Source: Planctomycetota bacterium (GTDB lineage: Bacteria > Planctomycetota > Phycisphaerae > Sedimentisphaerales > Anaerobacaceae). From it: DNA of 7,304 nucleotides. The number at the start of each line of letters is the position of its first letter. Within the stretch, counting starts at the first letter, position 1. The notes beneath the pieces were generated by a model, which was given only the letters and a program-made list of their open reading frames with translations, was not told where the DNA came from and made no database searches. This document shows positions 5,946 through 7,304 of this stretch, one piece after another. Made by a program: the position numbers and the translations under genes. The stretch lies in the NCBI GenBank assembly GCA_017885385.1, contig JAFNGF010000260.1, positions 1-7,304 of the forward strand, read 5' to 3'.

Positions 5946-6634
5946 GATTCACAATCGTCAATTGTCTGCCGGCCTTGTTATTGCCATTGTTAAGCATCTG
6001 CCTCGCACCAGCAGCGCAGGAATCATACGACCTTGCCTTTTCGACCTACCTTGGGGGGAGCAATTGGGAACATGCTCGCGATGTCGCTGCGGATGCCCAG
6101 GGCAATATTTACGTGGTCGGCGGTACAGCTTCTACGGACTTTCCCACGACGCCTGGCGCTTATCAAAGAGCGCTGCGTACGGGTGGCTCGCAGGACTTTG
6201 GCCCATGTGATGTGTTCGTGGCCAAATTTAGCCCCGGCGGTGCCCTGATCTGGTCAACTTATATCGGCGGCCCAAATTATGACCGCGCCTATGGGGTAGA
6301 AGTAGACAGCCAAGGCTATGTCTACGTGGCGGGCCGCGCAGACCCAGGCTTCCCGGTGAAAAACGCCTTTCAGCCCGACTTCGACGGCGTGGACAACGGC
6401 TCATACGGGATGCAAAATGCCTTTGTCTTGAAACTCGCGCCTGACGGCTCCGCCCTGGTCTGGTCAAGCTACGTTGGTGTCTCAACATTATGTCGCGACC
6501 TGGCGATTGACCCAAATGGGGACGTCTACGTTCCGGGCATGGGTGCTCATAGAGTACGCCGAGGATGGCTCCACGCTTCGCGTCAGCTATGTCAGCTATG
6601 GACTAAACGGCTGGCTGTTCCAACCCCCCGGTGA
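5939..6634 (+). CDS. Secreted SBBP-repeat (beta-propeller-like) protein, truncated
   Basis: The frame opens at a TTG (5939), overlapping the prepilin stop by seven bases, with GGAGG at 5922-5926 (12-base spacing). It begins with a Sec-type signal peptide: VRFTIVN, then a hydrophobic stretch LPALLLPLLSICLAPA and a probable cleavage near AAQ. It then shows two and a half SBBP-type repeats: FSTYLGG, DVAADAQGNIYVVGGTAS, DFPTTPGAYQ, DVFVAKFSPGGALIWSTYIGG, VEVDSQGYVYVAGRAD, NAFVLKLAPDGSALVWSSYVG, LAIDPNGDVYVPG. Such proteins are usually much longer and extracellular. After about 6540 the frame turns into non-family residues (HRVRRGWLHASRQ) and stops at 6634, exactly where a second prepilin C-terminus begins in another frame. 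The 3' end is therefore broken or chimeric. Translational start is uncertain. Confidence 0.8.
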   Translation: MVRFTIVNCLPALLLPLLSICLAPAAQESYDLAFSTYLGGSNWEHARDVAADAQGNIYVVGGTASTDFPTTPGAYQRALRTGGSQDFGPCDVFVAKFSPGGALIWSTYIGGPNYDRAYGVEVDSQGYVYVAGRADPGFPVKNAFQPDFDGVDNGSYGMQNAFVLKLAPDGSALVWSSYVGVSTLCRDLAIDPNGDVYVPGMGAHRVRRGWLHASRQLCQLWTKRLAVPTPR

Positions 6635-7019
6635 CGTTGATGATCCATTGTGGAGGGTGCGTCTTCTCTCGGAGACGCCCCGCACCTACACAGACATCTT
6701 CTCGCTGAGACGGAGGACTGGCGTGCCCCTGCTTCTGGACTGCATGAGACACTATGGGCTGCCCCAAAACGAAACATCGCCGCCACAATATGAGGACGCC
6801 CTGCCCCTGCAGGGCGGTATGGCGCCTTTCTGCTTGAACCGACACAATGGACATGTGAACTGCCTTTTTCTGGATTGGTCTGTGCGCAAGGTCGGCCTCA
6901 AAGAACTCTGGACGCTCAAGTGGAACCAGGACTTCAACACGGCAGGCCCGTGGACCAAACGCGGCGGCGTAAAGCCCGAAGACTGGCCGCACTGGATGAG
7001 AAAATTCAAGGACTATTAG
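6543..7019 (+). pseudogene. C-terminal half of a second prepilin-like protein
   Basis: This 158-codon stretch has no N-terminal pilin signal but a full planctomycete prepilin C-terminus. It contains SYGLNGWLFQPP (18-29), VPLLLDCM (61-68), FCLNRHNGHVNCLFLDWSVR (96-115), KELWTLKW (120-127) and a tail PEDWPHWMRKFKDY (145-158). The signature spacing His101-X9-Asp111 is exact, with Trp in place of the usual Gly. Related proteins normally begin with an FTLIELL-type prepilin segment, which is missing here. The 5' boundary is unclear (within about 20 bases); GTG at 6543 is only a nominal start and has no ribosome-binding site. A 9-bp tandem duplication (GTCAGCTAT twice, 6582-6599) lies near the junction. 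It is probably a remnant joined to the SBBP gene by deletion, or an assembly artefact. Confidence 0.8.
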
Positions 7020-7087
7020 TCGCCTCGTCTGCTGCGCGGGTTTTTGACCGGCGCTCGGGAGGCGAGAAAGGAAAGGAGGTGGCACGG

Positions 7088-7231
7088 ATGATCCGAGGAC
7101 CGCCAATTCTGTCGTACATCCCCCACATTTTTGTCAGGGTTTGCTCACTGGGATTGTGTGCGCTTGGGGATGTTATCGAGCTGGTCCATAATCTTGGCGA
7201 TGGCGTATTGGGCGGCGCGAAAATAGGCTGA
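7088..7231 (+). CDS. Possible 47-residue ORF with perfect Shine-Dalgarno
   Basis: AAGGAGGT (7073-7080), a full match to the 16S anti-Shine-Dalgarno, stands seven bases before an ATG at 7088. The frame runs 47 codons to a TGA at 7229-7231. The peptide (MIRGPPILSYIPHIFVRVCS and on to GGAKIG) has a mildly hydrophobic centre and no recognised family. It lies antisense to the end of the minus-strand gene at 7145-7304, which looks more protein-like, so this ORF may be chance. Confidence 0.2.
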   Translation: MIRGPPILSYIPHIFVRVCSLGLCALGDVIELVHNLGDGVLGGAKIG

Positions 7232-7304
7232 CTTGGGCATCCACACGCCGGAACTAAGGTCCGGCCGAGGCTCAATGCCATCCGCAATGCCCACCATAGC
7301 CGGC
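7145..7304 (-). CDS. C-terminus of an unrecognised protein (partial)
   Basis: A minus-strand frame enters from the right edge and ends at a TGA (7147-7145), giving the last 52 residues of a protein. It reads VGIADGIEPRPDLSSGVWMP (4-23), then a helical segment SAYFRAAQYAIAKIMDQLDN (25-44) and a basic, polar end (IPKRTQSQ). The composition, with a clear amphipathic helix and few rare residues, supports real coding over the opposite frames, but I cannot name the family. It converges with the prepilin remnant; the gap of about 125 bp shows no clear terminator, although TCGCCTC (7020-7026) and GAGGCGA (7059-7065) could pair. Confidence 0.6.
   Translation of the reverse strand, partial: PAMVGIADGIEPRPDLSSGVWMPKSAYFRAAQYAIAKIMDQLDNIPKRTQSQ

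Overview
The window most resembles a chromosomal segment of a planctomycete, probably of the class Phycisphaerae (Sedimentisphaerales-like). The evidence is two pieces of the planctomycete-type prepilin/pseudopilin family whose C-terminal signature is H-X9-DG, next to an SBBP-repeat secreted protein. An RNase Y plus YmdB-type phosphodiesterase pair is also present. The taxonomic call is an inference from gene families recalled by eye.

Layout. Positions 1-372 hold no credible gene; they are a dense mosaic of GC-rich inverted repeats containing three copies of a direct repeat. Positions 403-1035 (+) encode a metallo-beta-lactamase-fold hydrolase of the glyoxalase II-like group. It converges on a minus-strand block that reads, in transcription order, rny (4411-2831), hepT-like HEPN toxin (2799-2374), mntA-like nucleotidyltransferase antitoxin (2381-2079) and ymdB-like phosphodiesterase (1977-1126). 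RNase Y and YmdB genes are neighbours in many bacteria; here a complete HEPN/MNT module sits between them. All four products belong to RNA- or nucleotide-handling families. Positions 4412-5163 are a mostly non-coding divergent region with several stem-loops, one possible 53-residue minus-strand gene and a good sigma70-type promoter at 5087-5115.

Positions 5164-7019 (+) form a damaged surface or secretion cluster. A prepilin-like gene (5164-5945) carries a one-base frameshift near 5716. A signal-peptide plus SBBP-repeat gene (from about 5939) loses its family signature near 6540, and at that point the C-terminal half of a second prepilin-like protein begins in another frame (about 6543-7019). 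The junction looks like a deletion fusion or an assembly chimera. The right edge holds the last 52 codons of an unrecognised minus-strand gene (7304-7145) and, antisense to it, a short ORF with a perfect Shine-Dalgarno sequence.

The two items most worth a second look are the HEPN/MNT pair embedded in the rny-ymdB locus and the SBBP/prepilin chimeric junction. I did not see a convincing entirely new system.
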